From Aricia agestis (Eukaryota; Arthropoda; Insecta; Lepidoptera; Lycaenidae): 64,000 bases of DNA. Under the pieces are notes generated by a model that worked only from the letters and a program-made list of their open reading frames with translations, was not told the DNA's origin and did not search any database. The stretch is from assembly GCF_905147365.1 (NCBI RefSeq), contig NC_056427.1, positions 1,803,001-1,867,000 of the forward strand, written 5' to 3'. The position numbers were made by a program, and so were the translations under genes. This document shows positions 1 to 10,894 of the stretch, piece after piece (positions within the stretch are counted from its first letter, which is position 1; every line of letters begins with the position of its first letter).

Positions 1-116
1 ATACATTGTACTTCACGCCCAAACCGCTGAACCAATTTTGATGATTTTCATCCCGGAAAAATGTACGGTTCCCGCACGAATTTCGACTCAACGGAGTGGC
101 AGGCGTTATCAAGTCA
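1..116 (+). mobile_element. Hel-A Helitron, 3' part
   Basis: The body of the commonest repeat in the window: the 'ccgctgaacc' core, then 'aaaaatgtacggttcccgc', then a degenerate terminal hairpin. The terminus reads CAAGT instead of the usual CTAGT. The 5' end is beyond the window or lost. About 30 related copies occur here, so it is a secure family member. Confidence 0.7.
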
Positions 117-418
117 AGCATAATGAGTCCTGATTTTCAATTTCATTTAATGCAACTAAAGTACCTGAGTCAGAATACTTTTCTCAACACAATTTTCATT
201 CCCATCCACAAAAGGACAAACAATTAACATAGAGAGCTTAATTGTGCAAAAAAACTGGGGGAAGTACAACTTTCATTGACAATGCCGCCTTATGGAGTTG
301 ACTGGTTCGCTCTGTGGGTTATAGTGATGGGACAAACGAGATATCGATATCGATAATTCGATAAAAACTCTTTAATGCACTTTTTGAATGGTTTAAAAGT
401 CATGTAGTATTAAAATAA

Positions 419-640
419 CTAAATGACGCTCGCGACTCCGTTCCATTGAAATTAGTTAATCGCGCGGGAACCGTACATTTTCCAGGTTAAATAGTATATA
501 CTAAATAGGATATCCTATGTCCTTTCCCGGGACACAAAGTATCTTAATAGCAAATTTCAGTAAAATCGCTTTAGCGGTTTAAGCGTGAAGAGGTTACAGA
601 CAGACAGACACACTTTCTAATTTACATCATTAGTATGGAT
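419..640 (-). mobile_element. Hel-A Helitron, near full length
   Basis: Reads in reverse. On its own strand it begins TCCATACTAATGATG, carries a GTCTGTCTGTCTG microsatellite and the 'ccgctaaagcg' core, and ends in a decayed CATTTAG. Known Lepidopteran Lep1/MINE Helitrons have this layout. No protein is encoded, so any movement would depend on an autonomous Helitron elsewhere. Confidence 0.75.
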
Positions 641-894
641 AAAATTCGGCCCAGCGGTAAATCAGTAGCTAAGCTAAAAAACTGTTATTTTTCAATTATT
701 TACCAGCGAACTATAATTACAACATATCTCACAATTTATCTTAATGTTTCATAACGTACAAGAAACGTAAACAATTTACAATGAAAACACGTAAACTGTT
801 TAGTATTATGATAAACAATGGAAGGTTATTTAAAAACAAAACGAAAAATTCATGTCATAACTGGCTTTTAATATATTTTAAATTAATTACACAA

Positions 895-1083
895 ACCAGA
901 TGACGCCTGCAAATCCGTTGCGCCAAAATTCGTTTATCGTGCAGGAACCGTACATTCTTTCGGGACAATGTCCTTTCCCGGGATCAAAGTATCTCCATAC
1001 CAGATTTCAGCAAAATCGGTTAAGCGTGAAGAGGTGACAGACAGATAGACAGACACACTTTCGCACATATAATTAGTATGGAT
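895..1083 (-). mobile_element. Hel-A Helitron, near full length
   Basis: A reverse copy with the 5' TCCATACTAATTATATG terminus, TCTGTCTATCTGTC repeats, the GTACGGTTCC motif and a 3' end near CATCTGG. The short 'gcaac-n-gttgc' hairpin expected just inside a Helitron 3' end is only partly kept. Confidence 0.75.
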
Positions 1084-1473
1084 TATTAAATATTATGATC
1101 TGTAAATATCGAGGGAGTTTAGGAACACATAGCAGACACATCAAACTTGAAACAGCCCTGACGAAAGTCAGGACCTACAAAGAACCAAGGTGCAGGATTG
1201 AAGGAAAGAATCTTCTGATAAAGTAAGCCACGCCACAACATAAAAAAGTTGTTACACAGTTAAATAATTGGTACACGACTCTGGCAATTTCAGGTAATTT
1301 TGTTAACTGTTTAATGCGTACCATTAAAGAGTTAATGTCCAAAAACGTCTTAAGAATTTATCTTTTCTTGTGAATTATTTGAACAATTTGTCTTAAATTC
1401 TTATAATTACTTACAGAACCGTTCGTTTTGTGGTATAAAAAATATCCTTAGTACTTTAATGCTATTTTAAAGA

Positions 1474-1577
1474 ATTTTCAGACTAAATTTCAGCAAAGTG
1501 GTTCAGTCGTTTAGACGTGAAGGGGTAACAGACATACAGACAGACACACTTTATCATTTATAATATTAAATATGGAT
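1474..1577 (-). mobile_element. Hel-A Helitron, 5' half only
   Basis: Only the TCCATATTTAATATT terminus, the TCTGTCTG tract and the core remain. The 3' half is missing. Confidence 0.6.
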
Positions 1578-1828
1578 TGTATAAATCTGTCAATAATATT
1601 TAAAAAATATTATCTAGATTTAGAATACATAATATTGTCATTCTATCGATATTGCTTGTCACATCACTAAAGATAGTAAAAAATGTAGCTACCTTATAAG
1701 ATGAGTTCTTATAAGTCCTAGAGCCAGTGACTGATATCTTATTTATAGATCTTATTCTTTTGGATCAGCACTTTCTCCTATTCATCAAATATGGCCGTTT
1801 CTCTTTTCATCCTTACAGCCCCCGCAGA

Positions 1829-2278
1829 CTGCAGACTTTAAATCGGCCGATAGTTTCACCAAATCGGGGTTTCAGTACACTATTTCTATACGTGGGAGAG
1901 CCATGCTTCGGCACGAATGGGCCGGCTCGACCGGAGAAATACCACGTTCTCACAGAAAATCGGCGTGAAACAGCGCTTGCGCTACGTTTCGCCGAGTGAG
2001 TGAGTTTACCGGAGGCCCAATCCCTTACCCTAGTCCCTTCCCTACCCTCCCCTATTCGCTTCCCTTCCCATCCCGACCCTCCCCTATTACCCTATTCCCT
2101 CTTAAAAGGCCGGCAACGCACCTGCAGCTCTTCTGATGCTGCGAGTGTCCATGGGCGACGGAAGTTGCTTTCCATCAGGTGACCCGTTTGCTCGTTTGCC
2201 CCCTTATTTCATAAAAATAAAAAAAAACTACAGACTTTTAATCGGCCGAGAGTTTCACCAAATCGGGGTTTCAGTACA
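1829..2278. repeat. 51-bp direct repeat bracketing a SINE
   Basis: The stretch 1829..1880 recurs at 2228..2278 with about three mismatches; both contain 'aaatcggggtttcagtaca'. The right copy starts directly after the poly(A) of the SINE between them. The left copy ends about 10 bases before the SINE begins, so the pair is not a simple insertion-site duplication. Confidence 0.7.
1891..2227 (+). mobile_element. SINE-B, full length
   Basis: Starts CGTGGGAGAGCCATGC and includes 'cggctcgaccggagaaatac', which contains a B-box-like GGCTCGACC. It continues through a pyrimidine-rich run of 'ccctacc' and 'ccctattc' units and ends 'ccttatttcat' plus poly(A). The length of about 335 bp and the poly(A) tail fit a SINE copied by LINE machinery. 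The origin of its head is unresolved. About ten copies lie in this window; open frames inside it are incidental. Confidence 0.85.
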
Positions 2279-2412
2279 TTAGCTAAAAGCCGAGCTTTGT
2301 GAGGGCTCGCGTCGTCACACCTTGACTGACTGATGATAACACAACTACATATAAATAAAAAATACCATGTTAAAGCCCAAATCAATGGGCGTGATAGTTT
2401 TTCCGTTAAGGG

Positions 2413-2648
2413 TTTTTTTTTAATGAAATAAGGGGGCAACGAGCAAACGGGTCACCTGATGGAAAGCAACTTCCGTCGCCCATGGACACTCGCAGCATCA
2501 GAAGAGCTGCAGGTGCGTTGCCGGCCTTTTAAGAAGGTAATAGGGGTAGGGAAGGGAATAGGGGAGGGTAGGGAAGGAAATAGGTGAGGGTAGGGAAGGG
2601 AAAAGGGTATGGGATTGGGCCTCCGGTAAACTCACTCACTAGGCGAAA
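2413..2648 (-). mobile_element. SINE-B, 5'-truncated
   Basis: Begins with poly(T) on the plus strand and runs through the purine-rich version of the pyrimidine tract to 'aaactcactcactaggcg'. The element head is missing, and unrelated repeat E follows. It is inverted relative to the copy at 1891..2227. Confidence 0.8.
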
Positions 2649-2659
2649 AGCCGACGCTT

Positions 2660-2782
2660 GCAGCCGTGCATCGGCACGGTGTTTGTGTGCGTGCGACTAG
2701 ACGTATGCGAATTATAACTGCATAAGTTGATAAAACATGCTATGTAATAGCTTTACCGCGGCAGTCCCCGCGTGCCACACGT
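2660..2782 (-). repeat. Repeat E, partial
   Basis: Shares 'tgcgactagacgtatgc', 'ctgcataagttgataaaa' and 'ctttaccgcggcagtcccc' with 63184..63372, and in reverse with 24067..24228 and 50022..50143. No coding or tRNA-like feature is obvious. It is an unclassified interspersed repeat. Confidence 0.6.
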
Positions 2783-3087
2783 ATTTTCACTCTTAAACCA
2801 TTCATTCATCAATTCATCAGCAATATCATCACCAAATCCAAACTACTCAATATTACAATCATGTATGGGATTTAGTATGAAACATCGCACATACAATTAT
2901 TGTATTCAAATCACCCTGATACAATATGTATCTACGGTCGATCTTGTCATTCAAACCTGGAACTTATTATGTAGCTTCGGGACGAATGGGTCGGCACTCA
3001 GCTCAAAGCCTACCATAGTCTTATAGAGGCTTCGATCACTTATTAGAGGCCACTTTATAAGGATTGAAAGTTCGTACTTAAATATAT

Positions 3088-3434
3088 AAAAAGCCCCGGC
3101 GTCGCACGGGTATAAAATATATAGCCACTGAAAAAATGATTAAAATCGATAGCCTATGATCCTTCACGTGGTCTACTTCTTCTGTGCCATTGTGCCAAAT
3201 AACATAAAAATTGCTCTAGTAGTTCGCGAGATAGGCCCTTTCAAATAATTTCCCCCGTTTTCTCCACATTCTCCTATTAGTCTTAGCGTGATAAAATATA
3301 GCCTTTAGCCTTCCTCAATAAATGAGCTATCTAACACTGAAAGATTTTTTCAAATCGGACCAGTAGTTATTGAGATTAGCGCGTTTAAACAAACAAACTA
3401 ACAAACTCTTCCGCTTTATAATATTAGTATAGAT
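3088..3434 (-). mobile_element. Helitron-like repeat, second subfamily
   Basis: On the minus strand it begins ATCTATACTAATATTATAAAG, then GTTTGTTTGTTT and 'ctggtccgatttg', and ends in 'gcgacgccggggctttt'. The 5' end resembles Hel-A but the body differs. Such elements are abundant in Lepidoptera. Confidence 0.6.
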
Positions 3435-3435
3435 A

Positions 3436-3735
3436 TAGATTTGATAATGATTTGATAATGATTTATTGCATAAATGTGGTACAAAAAGGTCTTACAATAT
3501 TATTTAAATGGATCCAACATTCTGCCTATAAGTGGCGTGCAAAATAATTTAAAATTTTATGACATTAATTATAAAAAATAATAAATTTAAATGTTATCTC
3601 ATTACATTATACATATTCCATTATAAATAAGTCTATGATTCCATTTCATTAAATTATTAAGAATTATTTAAAGGCATTACTGTATGAAATAAGTACATTA
3701 AAAAAGAAGAAGAAAAAAAAATGTCAGCATCAGTC
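3436..3735 (-). mobile_element. LINE 3' end, relic
   Basis: On the minus strand 'ttgtaccacatttatgcaat' leads into AATAAAT and a short (ATTATCAA)n tail, as in the 3' untranslated ends of some lepidopteran non-LTR retrotransposons. No reverse-transcriptase frame is present. The upstream limit is approximate. Confidence 0.45.
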
Positions 3736-3922
3736 ATGACTCATGTGTCAGTGTCATACAAATTACAAAGTTTGTAAGTGTTTTTTAACCGTACACGTCT
3801 TGTTACTTCACCAGACCTTCGCTACATAGAGCAAAGTCCTTTAAGCCACTCTGACATTGGCAACTCACCGAGGCGGCCATTTTTAAAAGAAGAAGAAGTA
3901 AGTAGATACGTACAGATAACGC

Positions 3923-4101
3923 TAAAATACGTTTATCGCGCGGGAACCGTACATTTTCCGGGATAAAAGTATCCTATGTCCTTTCCCGGGACTCGAAGTT
4001 TCATACCAAACCTTCATGTCAGCAAAATCGGATAACGGTTTTGCATGAAGAGGTACCTACAGAACCGAAAAATGTACGGTTCCCGCGCGATAAATTAGTT
4101 A
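3923..4101 (-). mobile_element. Hel-A fragment plus inverted scrap
   Basis: A reverse Hel-A body (3923..4062) with CGCGCGGGAACCGTAC and 'tcctttcccgggactc'. It is followed at once by a plus-strand Hel-A scrap (4063..4101) containing 'aaaaatgtacggttcccgcg'. The two parts are head to head. Confidence 0.65.
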
Positions 4102-4834
4102 AGATGAAAAAGAATAGGCATGATGACTATTTTTTTTTTCTTATCGGTAATTGAAAGACACTTAAAAAATAGAAACACCGTTGAAAGAATGACTCTGATA
4201 GCTTAAAAATTCACCAAGATATGACAATTCAAATATCTCATAAAAAAACCTGCCCGAAACGCTCCATACAAAGTGCTACGAAAGTATGACGTCAGTCTTT
4301 CGTAGTTTGTACGCATCGGGAGACAACGTTGTTCGACAGGTATATTAAATATTGCGTTTATGAAAGTGGTTTCATAACAAAAGTTGCTTTTAATTGCATA
4401 TGTTATCGAATTGTATACAAATATTAAGAAATTTATTTGAAAAAAAATTCGACTTGAATATCCAACTTTGAAGGCGCATATCAAAAAAATACAAATGTTA
4501 TCAAGCTGAAATTTTGGGAACACTTATTTTTTACCGTGATTTCTTTATTTTATTAAAAAAATTCGCTAATCTTTGACCTTGTCATCGTCCCTATTGAGGG
4601 CGTCATCTTGTTACAAATAATAACATGTACCATCGCAAGCGACAACCGAAATACCCATGAAGTAACACAATCGAAATGGGGCCAGCCAGATGGCTCCTGA
4701 AATAGATGTGTATGTATGTTGCGTCATTACTCATAACAATCATATCATATTTTTAATAGTAGTTGTAGGAAAAATGTTTATAAACAAGGATGAGTCCCTC
4801 GGAACACTTGTCATAAATCATAATAATCTATCTT
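4102..4834. other. No gene recognised
   Basis: AT-rich, with one short minus-strand frame (4203..4523, 106 codons) lacking recognisable motifs. No repeat boundary was identified. Confidence 0.5.
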
Positions 4835-5505
4835 CTATCTATATATATAAAACTCAAAGGTGACTGACTGATTGACATAGTGATCTATCAACGCACAGCC
4901 CAAACCACTAGACGGATCGGGCTGAAATTTAGCATGCAGGTAGATGTTATGACGTAGGCATCCGCTAAGAAAGGATTTTGATAAATTCCAACCACAAGGG
5001 GTTCAAATAGGGGATGAAAGTTTGTATGTAATAAAACTTCTTAACGCGAGCGAAGCCGCGGGCAAAAGCTCGTCTATATATATAAAACTCAAAGGTGACT
5101 GACTGACATGGTGAATGGTGATCTATCAACGCACAGCCCATACCACTGGACCGATCGGGCTGAAATTTGGCATGCAGGTAGATGATATGACGTAGGCATC
5201 CGCTAAGAAAGGATTTTGATAAATTCCAACCCCAAGGGGTTCAAATAGGGGATGAAAGTTTGTATATAATAATACTTCTTAACGCGAGCGAAGCCGCGGG
5301 CAAAAGTTCGTAATATATAAAACTCAAAGGTGATTGATTGACATGGTGATCTATCAACGCACAGCCCAAACCACTGGACCGATCGGGCTGAAATTTGGCA
5401 TGCAGGTATATGATATGACGTAGGCATCCGCTAAGAAAGGATTTTGATCAATTCCACCTCCAAGGGGTTAAAATACGGGATGAAAGTTTGTATATAATAA
5501 TACTT
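4835..5505 (+). mobile_element. Head-to-tail array of three Hel-G Helitrons
   Basis: Units of about 235 bp start at about 4840, 5073 and 5311. Each begins T(C)TATATATATAAAACTC, carries 'accgatcgggctgaaattt', and ends 'gcgaagccgcgggcaaaag' plus CTCG or TTCG. At 5072/5073 the 3' end of one unit touches the 5' end of the next with nothing between. Unit 3 is cut off near 5505. Unit ends (5' TC, 3' CTCG after a GC-rich stem) fit a Helitron. Confidence 0.75.
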
Positions 5506-5706
5506 TACTACTCGTATTATATGTATAAATGCGGTGAGTGTATTAATGTTTGTTACTTCTTCATGAATCATGTCCAAATGGCTAAAGTGATTTTGATGAA
5601 ATTTGGTATCCTGGGTTAATACACATGTTTCCACGGAAAAACTTCTTATCGGAAACCAAACTCGTGAATAGGACAGACGGACAGAAACACAGACAGACAA
5701 ACTTTC
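5506..5706 (+). mobile_element. Helitron-like remnant
   Basis: Begins near 'tattatatgtataaatgcgg', has the shared core 'ttttgatgaaatttggtat' and ends in GACAGACAAAC repeats. It lies directly after the truncated array unit. The termini are unclear. Confidence 0.35.
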
Positions 5707-6384
5707 TCGTTATAGGATATCTGAAGACAATAAGTTATATTACAATTTACAATACATTCTTTGTGACTGATAATAATGCATTTTGAGAATGAGTGAACGA
5801 ATGAATGAATCGATAGAACAGGGTCATTTCCTCTCTTATCATGTTTTAAGTAGGTTATGAAGGAGCAATTATAAGAAGCAATATGATGTTAAGGCCGATC
5901 TTTCTGGTCGGAATGATTGCAGGCCGATCTGTGGGACATACATAGACATTGAAATGTCACCATCCAAAACGGTATTTTTGACTGAATTATTTTTAACAAA
6001 AAGTTAAAACCGACTTCTAAGGTAAAAACACTAAAAACATCATTTTATTATGAACTAAAAAGTATTTTTATAATTGTTCCTATCTAAAAGTGCTTTTTTC
6101 CGAATTCGGCTAAACCTCAACTATTTCTGTACTCAATAGTCAATCTTCATAATTTTCGAGTCGGTACCAGATATAGCTGAATCTTCAGTTCTCTGACAGA
6201 ATATTTGAAACTTTTGAAACTGGCACCGACTTCAAAATCGACTATTTTGATTTTTACATTATTTTTTTTGACATTTGCAAATTGCATCGTAAGGCTTATA
6301 CAAATCAAACGACGCTATCAAAATCGGCTTACCCGTTCGAGTACTTTACGGTGGAGTAAAAATCCATGATTTCTCTTCACTAGT
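5707..6384. other. No gene recognised; old repeat likely
   Basis: Includes 'aaaaccgacttctaagg' and 'caccgacttcaaaatcg', pieces of an 'AACCGACTTC' repeat also hinted at near 9878 and 44620. No termini were found. Confidence 0.35.
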
Positions 6385-6415
6385 ACTTACCTGAAATATA
6401 AGAAAAGAACAATTA
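6385..6415 (-). promoter_or_regulatory. Candidate recursive splice (ratchet) site
   Basis: The minus strand reads a branch-like ACTAAT, a pyrimidine-rich 'tgttcttttcttatatttc', then AG joined directly to GTAAGT. The junction is between 6391 and 6390. A full-strength acceptor abutting a consensus donor with no exon between is the known signature of a zero-length exon used to remove very long insect introns in steps. The only host exon found here (59830..59982) is on the same strand, 53 kb upstream. Alternatively it could be the donor of an unrecognised exon, but the sequence above 6391 shows no coding character. Confidence 0.6.
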
Positions 6416-6449
6416 GTTCATACAACATATTTATTTAAATTAAAAATCG

Positions 6450-6533
6450 GCTAAGTGCGAGTCGGGTTCGCGCAAGAACACGCAGTCTCAGTAATAGGGT
6501 ACCATTTTTCCCCTTTGGGTACGTACCCTAAAA
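6450..6533 (+). repeat. GGCCAAGTGCG-type repeat, internally deleted
   Basis: Left end 'aaatcggctaagtgcgagtc' and right end 'gggtacgtaccctaaaaa' match the ends of the longer copy at 54370..55048. The middle is missing. Confidence 0.6.
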
Positions 6534-6697
6534 ATCTGATTTAATTCATTCATTAGATTTTAGAACGAATGAGACTTATCCGCAATCGGATCAGTCATGG
6601 TCACCGTACAGTTCATTGACCTCGTTCAAATCGCTTCACCGTCGAATTGATATTGAATTAAATTGCGGTTTTAACCGCATTTTATGATGAACCGCTA

Positions 6698-6885
6698 TCC
6701 ATACTAAATACTAATATTATAAATGCGAAAGTGTGTCTGTCTATTACCTCTCCACGTTCAAACTGCTGAATCGATTTTCCCTGAAGTCCCGAGAAAAGGA
6801 ATAGGATACTTTTTATCCCGAAAAAATGTACGGTTCCCGCGCGATAAACGAATTTCGGCGTAGCGGAGTTGCGGGCGCCATCTAG
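6698..6885 (+). mobile_element. Hel-A Helitron, full length
   Basis: Starts TCCATACTAAATACTAATAT and ends GCGGGCGCCATCTAG followed by T. A short 'ctccgct/agcggag'-type stem lies about 10 bases inside the 3' end, as Helitrons need for termination. The GTGTGTCTGTCT tract is short. Confidence 0.85.
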
Positions 6886-6951
6886 TAAATAATAAACTCT
6901 TTCCCAAATGATAATTTATATAGTTCCATAAATTATATTATCATTTCTATA

Positions 6952-7309
6952 ACGCCTCCGTGGTCTAGTGGTATAGAGCGCGGCTCTTGACTCGGAGGTC
7001 GTGGGTTCGATTCCCGCGTTGGAAACATGTTAGTTCCAAGTTTGGTTAGGACAATGCAGGCTGATCACCTGATTGTCTGACAAATAAGATGATCCATGCG
7101 TCGGATGGGCATGTAAAAAGTCGGTCCTGCGCCTGATCTCTCGCCAGTCGTGTCGGTCGTCCGTCCCACTGGGTTATGAGAGTAAAGGAATAGAGAGTGC
7201 TCTTGTTTACTGCGCACACACTTGGGCACTATAAAATTACTCATGCGTAGCTGGCATGGTTTCAATGAAACCGGCCACCGTCACCGAAACCGGTGTGGGA
7301 GCTAATATT
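6952..7309 (+). mobile_element. SINE-D, tRNA-derived, full length
   Basis: The tRNA-like head has an A box (TGGTCTAGTGGT, 6961..6972) and a perfect B box (GGTTCGATTCC, 7004..7014). A tRNA-unrelated body follows with 'ggctgatcacctgattgtct', ending 'gaaaccggtgtgggagct' plus AT-rich tail. The putative anticodon arm does not pair as a stem, so it is not a working tRNA. Other copies are at 47427, 49741 and 50564. Confidence 0.85.
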
Positions 7310-7423
7310 TCATTTCTAGAGCTCCATTCAACAAACATTGCCTGGTAGACCGAGTTTTGTTCGGTGTTAAAAAAAATTGTGCGGTCTCGTAAAATTATTT
7401 ACATCCACATATTATACCGAACA

Positions 7424-7512
7424 TCGTCACACACAACACAGACACCCACAACACACATACACACAACACACATACACACAATACACATACACACAACACT
7501 CACACCCACATT
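7424..7512 (+). repeat. (CA)n-rich microsatellite
   Basis: Interrupted ACAC / CACACATACACA units. It produces cysteine/threonine-rich spurious frames on both strands. Confidence 0.85.
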
Positions 7513-8736
7513 TCACCGACAGAAGTACATACGCGCTCGCTTTCCGAATAGCTTTTAAGATATTAGTAATTATAATAAATAAATAAAAATAAAAAAATAA
7601 AAATAGTAAACTTTTATACGTCCATGAGTAAACTCTAAATTTCTCTTTGTAATAATTACTAGCCTCACTTAATATACGGTACTTACTTCCCAAATTTATT
7701 GTTTTCGGCAGAGCGAGATTCCCCTGACACAGGTAACTTTACTTAAAAGGGGGTCTCAAACACTGTTATTATATTGTATTTTAAGTTCGTGAATAAAGAT
7801 TTTTGTATTTTGTAAAGATAACAACTAGCTACATTTTCTCCTCTAAATGTATTTACAAAATTCAACAACTGGTTAAAATCTTTGTCTCTTTCTTAGGTGC
7901 GAAAAAGGCTATATAATTGTTTCTTTCCAAGCAGAAAAGGTGGTGAACAAAAATTTTTGAAAAACAAAAAAATATATTTATTGCGCACTAAACAACTAAC
8001 CTAATTAGACTCCAAAGATTGTTACATAATAGAAACAACTGTTTGGCGAAAAATGAGAATTAGAGCAAGTTAAACTATTATTCAACAATTATTTATTTTA
8101 CTTTTCATCCTTATCTAGTGCAAGAAGTAAATAGAGCATCTGTGTTTAGACGATCTACAAACATTGAAAGTCTAAAAGATCTATCAAGATTAAAGTTATA
8201 GTTGCAATAAAATCACGATCGTCAACATACTACAAATTCGTCCTAACATTATACGCCATTATTAGACATCGGATTATATGCATTTGAATATTTGCATATG
8301 CCAATGCATATAATGGCACTTTTTAAGCGAAAGTGCATATTTTGGCAATTTTTCGTTGATAGACGATAGTGCCTATTTCGGTCACATTATGCTCTCATAG
8401 TCTCCGAAGTAGCTATCCTACATAAATATAGATCAAAATACTCCAAATATGACGTGGCCCCATCCCTATTTAATGACTAGAAATTTGTGACTGACAACAT
8501 CAGAAAAAAATTGAATAAAGTAGGTAATGGACTTCCATGGGCACTAAGATTACAATTGGAAAATGTTGGTAGAAGATTATTGGTAGTTGGTACTGTATAA
8601 TGAATGATGAGAATTGGAGCATTCATTATGGGCACCACCATCCAACTCTTAAAAAATATTTTTTTTTATGATAACTGACTTTTGATTATGCATATTTTGT
8701 GCATATTTCGGCCATTTACCGTGCATATTTCGGCAG
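7513..8736. other. No gene recognised; TGCATATTTCGGC motif cluster
   Basis: AT-rich. Variants of 'tgcatatttcggc' recur near 8300, 8330, 8360, 8695 and 8720 and may mark the ends and body of an old transposon. No inverted termini could be fixed. Confidence 0.35.
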
Positions 8737-8915
8737 TTTAGCCATTATAAATGCATGTGTTTCTGTCTGTTACTCTGTCTAACTCAAAACACTGAACCGA
8801 TTTAAAACTTTGGTATGGAATTCTTCAACTTTCGGGAAACTACACTGTATGATAGTTATTATCCCACAAAGATGTACGGTTCTAGCGCAGTAAGCGATTT
8901 TCAGACATCAAGTTT
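8737..8915 (+). mobile_element. Hel-A Helitron, strongly diverged
   Basis: The order 'cattataaatgca', TCTGTCTGTTACT, 'aacactgaaccgattt', 'gatgtacggttc' is kept, with many substitutions and no CTAG end. Confidence 0.5.
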
Positions 8916-10032
8916 CTAATAAGGTATTCCTACCTTTCCTTGATTTCCAACTTTTTTTTTTATCAAACGAAACCTTTTCATAAAATTTCGCATTCAGTTA
9001 GAAACTCAAATGAAAAAGCTCAATTTTATCAATTTCCAAGTCGGAAAGAACGAATGAATTTTTAACAACATTACTATTAAAGTGAAATTGTTTGTTCACA
9101 ATTAACCGTGTAGTACCTCTGACAGGAACTTAAAAGTCAGTAGCATAAGGGTCATTTTAGAAAATAGTTTGATGTCACCATAGACAATATTTATGCACCA
9201 ACGCGCCATTGTCCGTAACTAACTGTCCATTAAATGTGGACACATTACGAATTTTAGGATATATTGTCACCATAAATTTAAATTTTATAGGACACTTTTT
9301 ATGTGGACCTTATCGTTTACTTGGACATTAATTGCGTGAAAAAATATGGATTTATAACATTTTTGTAGTAGACTTTCTTAATTAAATTTATTTCTTCATT
9401 CGACAAAAGTACACTAGAATTTTTATAACAGTTCACGTTCTAAAAAATCTACAAACTAAAATATTTAAAAAAGTATCTGAAATCAAACAAAAACACGAAG
9501 ATTTTATTATTTGTAAAATTGATTTAACTTATTACACTTTTTTATGTTTACAATTTATAACATGTATACAATTTTTTACAAGATATTGTCCCAAAAATAT
9601 TTAAATTACTCATTCTCTAGAAAAAAATTTGTAGGATTGTCCTAAAAAACCACCAAAATCATCGTCACCCCACTTCATTCAGGTGATACACAATTGCGTA
9701 ATGTTTCCGGTTTTCGGTTAAAATCGTAGTTAAAATAACAGTCATTTGTTTACGTTAAACTCACAATGGTTTACTCGGAATGATTTTATCGAAATCGGTC
9801 CAGCATAGCGTGGGTGGGGTCTCTGCTCTGTTAACCCTAAGGGCTTCATAAGGGCTTATTAAACTGCACTTAACTTTAACCGACTTCCAAAAAAGGTTTT
9901 TACTTATTGCCGTATTACAAGGTACAATCATAGTAATTTTACTTTAATAGACTCTTATGTTGCGTAGGAACCGTACATATTTTAAGAAACATCCTTTCAA
10001 ACTTCTAGATTTACAGGTCTACTTGTATCCTT
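8916..10032. other. No gene recognised
   Basis: AT-rich, with 'ttaaccgacttccaaaaaag' near 9878 suggesting the edge of an old repeat. Otherwise nothing is recognised. Confidence 0.4.
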
Positions 10033-10036
10033 TTAA

Positions 10037-10444
10037 GGTAACGCCGCGTTAAAGTAAAAAACCGTGTTGGATACGTTTTAGCAATAGAACAGCAAAAAAA
10101 TGGAAAGGGTGTAAGCGACAAAATGGTTTTTGTCGCGTAATTTAAAAACAATAAATACATTTCATATAAGCTATGGGCAAATTAAAGTGTATGCTTGAAC
10201 CAATCTATGTACAAATTTTGGAAGCTTAAATCACTCTCCTCTGTTGGTAAAATAGGAATCCCTTTTTTTACAGAGGTCTTTTTGATTGATTATTCTGTGT
10301 TATAAAAGTTGACCAATCGTGTTATGCTTTGGGTAATTCAAAGACAAAGACATGATGAATACTGACAATGAACTTTAATTTCTTAGCTTCAGTCATTGCT
10401 GAGAAAAATCGATATCGCTACGGCCAAATTATCAAGGCGTCGCC
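10037..10444 (+). mobile_element. MITE-C, TTAA-flanked
   Basis: Begins GGTAACGCC and ends GGCGTCGCC, flanked on both sides by TTAA (10033..10036 and 10445..10448). TTAA duplications with short inverted ends suggest piggyBac-type mobilisation. No transposase frame. The second copy is at 40341..40792. Confidence 0.7.
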
Positions 10445-10597
10445 TTAATGATAAGGAAATCCATCTGCTTAAGGAGAAATATTTTTAAGAAAAACTTTCC
10501 TTAGCAGTGCTGTTCACTTTTTCATAGGAGTTTAAAAAATTCTTCAAAAAAGGAGGGAAGTAGACCACTGGCGAGAATCAGGAGAGGAAGTAAAATC

Positions 10598-10894
10598 CTA
10601 GTTTTCTACTACACCTGTAAAATTTTCTCTCCGGCACTTCCGGAGTGCAATAGTTTCTTCGGGACGAGTATATAAAATCTTAAATGCTAATATAAGAATA
10701 GGGTCAGTAAAATTGGTCACAGAAACAGCCGGGGGAAAAGCTATCTCCTTGATAACCCTCGCTATCTGTGTACAATGATGTAATGTATTTTTATAATCCG
10801 CGCAATTCATAAGAGAACGCGGTTTGAAAACGCTTACGCTAGGCGGAAGCGATACGACGGAGAACATTGCTGTAACTTTCGAGTTACAGCAATG
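10598..10894 (-). other. Unassigned 89-codon frame with a terminal hairpin
   Basis: An open minus-strand frame (10598..10867) in a locally GC-richer patch. No recognisable domain, splice acceptor or relative elsewhere in the window. Its ATG falls beside a perfect 13-bp inverted repeat, 'cattgctgtaact' / 'agttacagcaatg' at 10865..10894 with loop TTCG. I do not call it a gene. Confidence 0.2.

Noticed and set aside
1285..1305. Plus-strand TTTCAG|GTAATT
   Set aside because: Weak pyrimidine tract and no plus-strand gene to serve.
4835..5505. Satellite or CRISPR-like array
   Set aside because: Units are 235 bp with Helitron ends, directly joined and without unique spacers; not a CRISPR, and only two to three units, so not a satellite.
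6961..7023. tRNA gene
   Set aside because: A and B boxes are good, but the anticodon arm does not pair, and the same head recurs with one fixed body at 47427 and 50564, so it is a SINE head.
7427..7693. Cysteine/tyrosine/valine repeat frame on the minus strand
   Set aside because: Translation of the CA microsatellite.
10598..10867. Minus-strand 89-codon frame as a gene
   Set aside because: No domain, no splice sites and no relative; recorded only as an unassigned frame.
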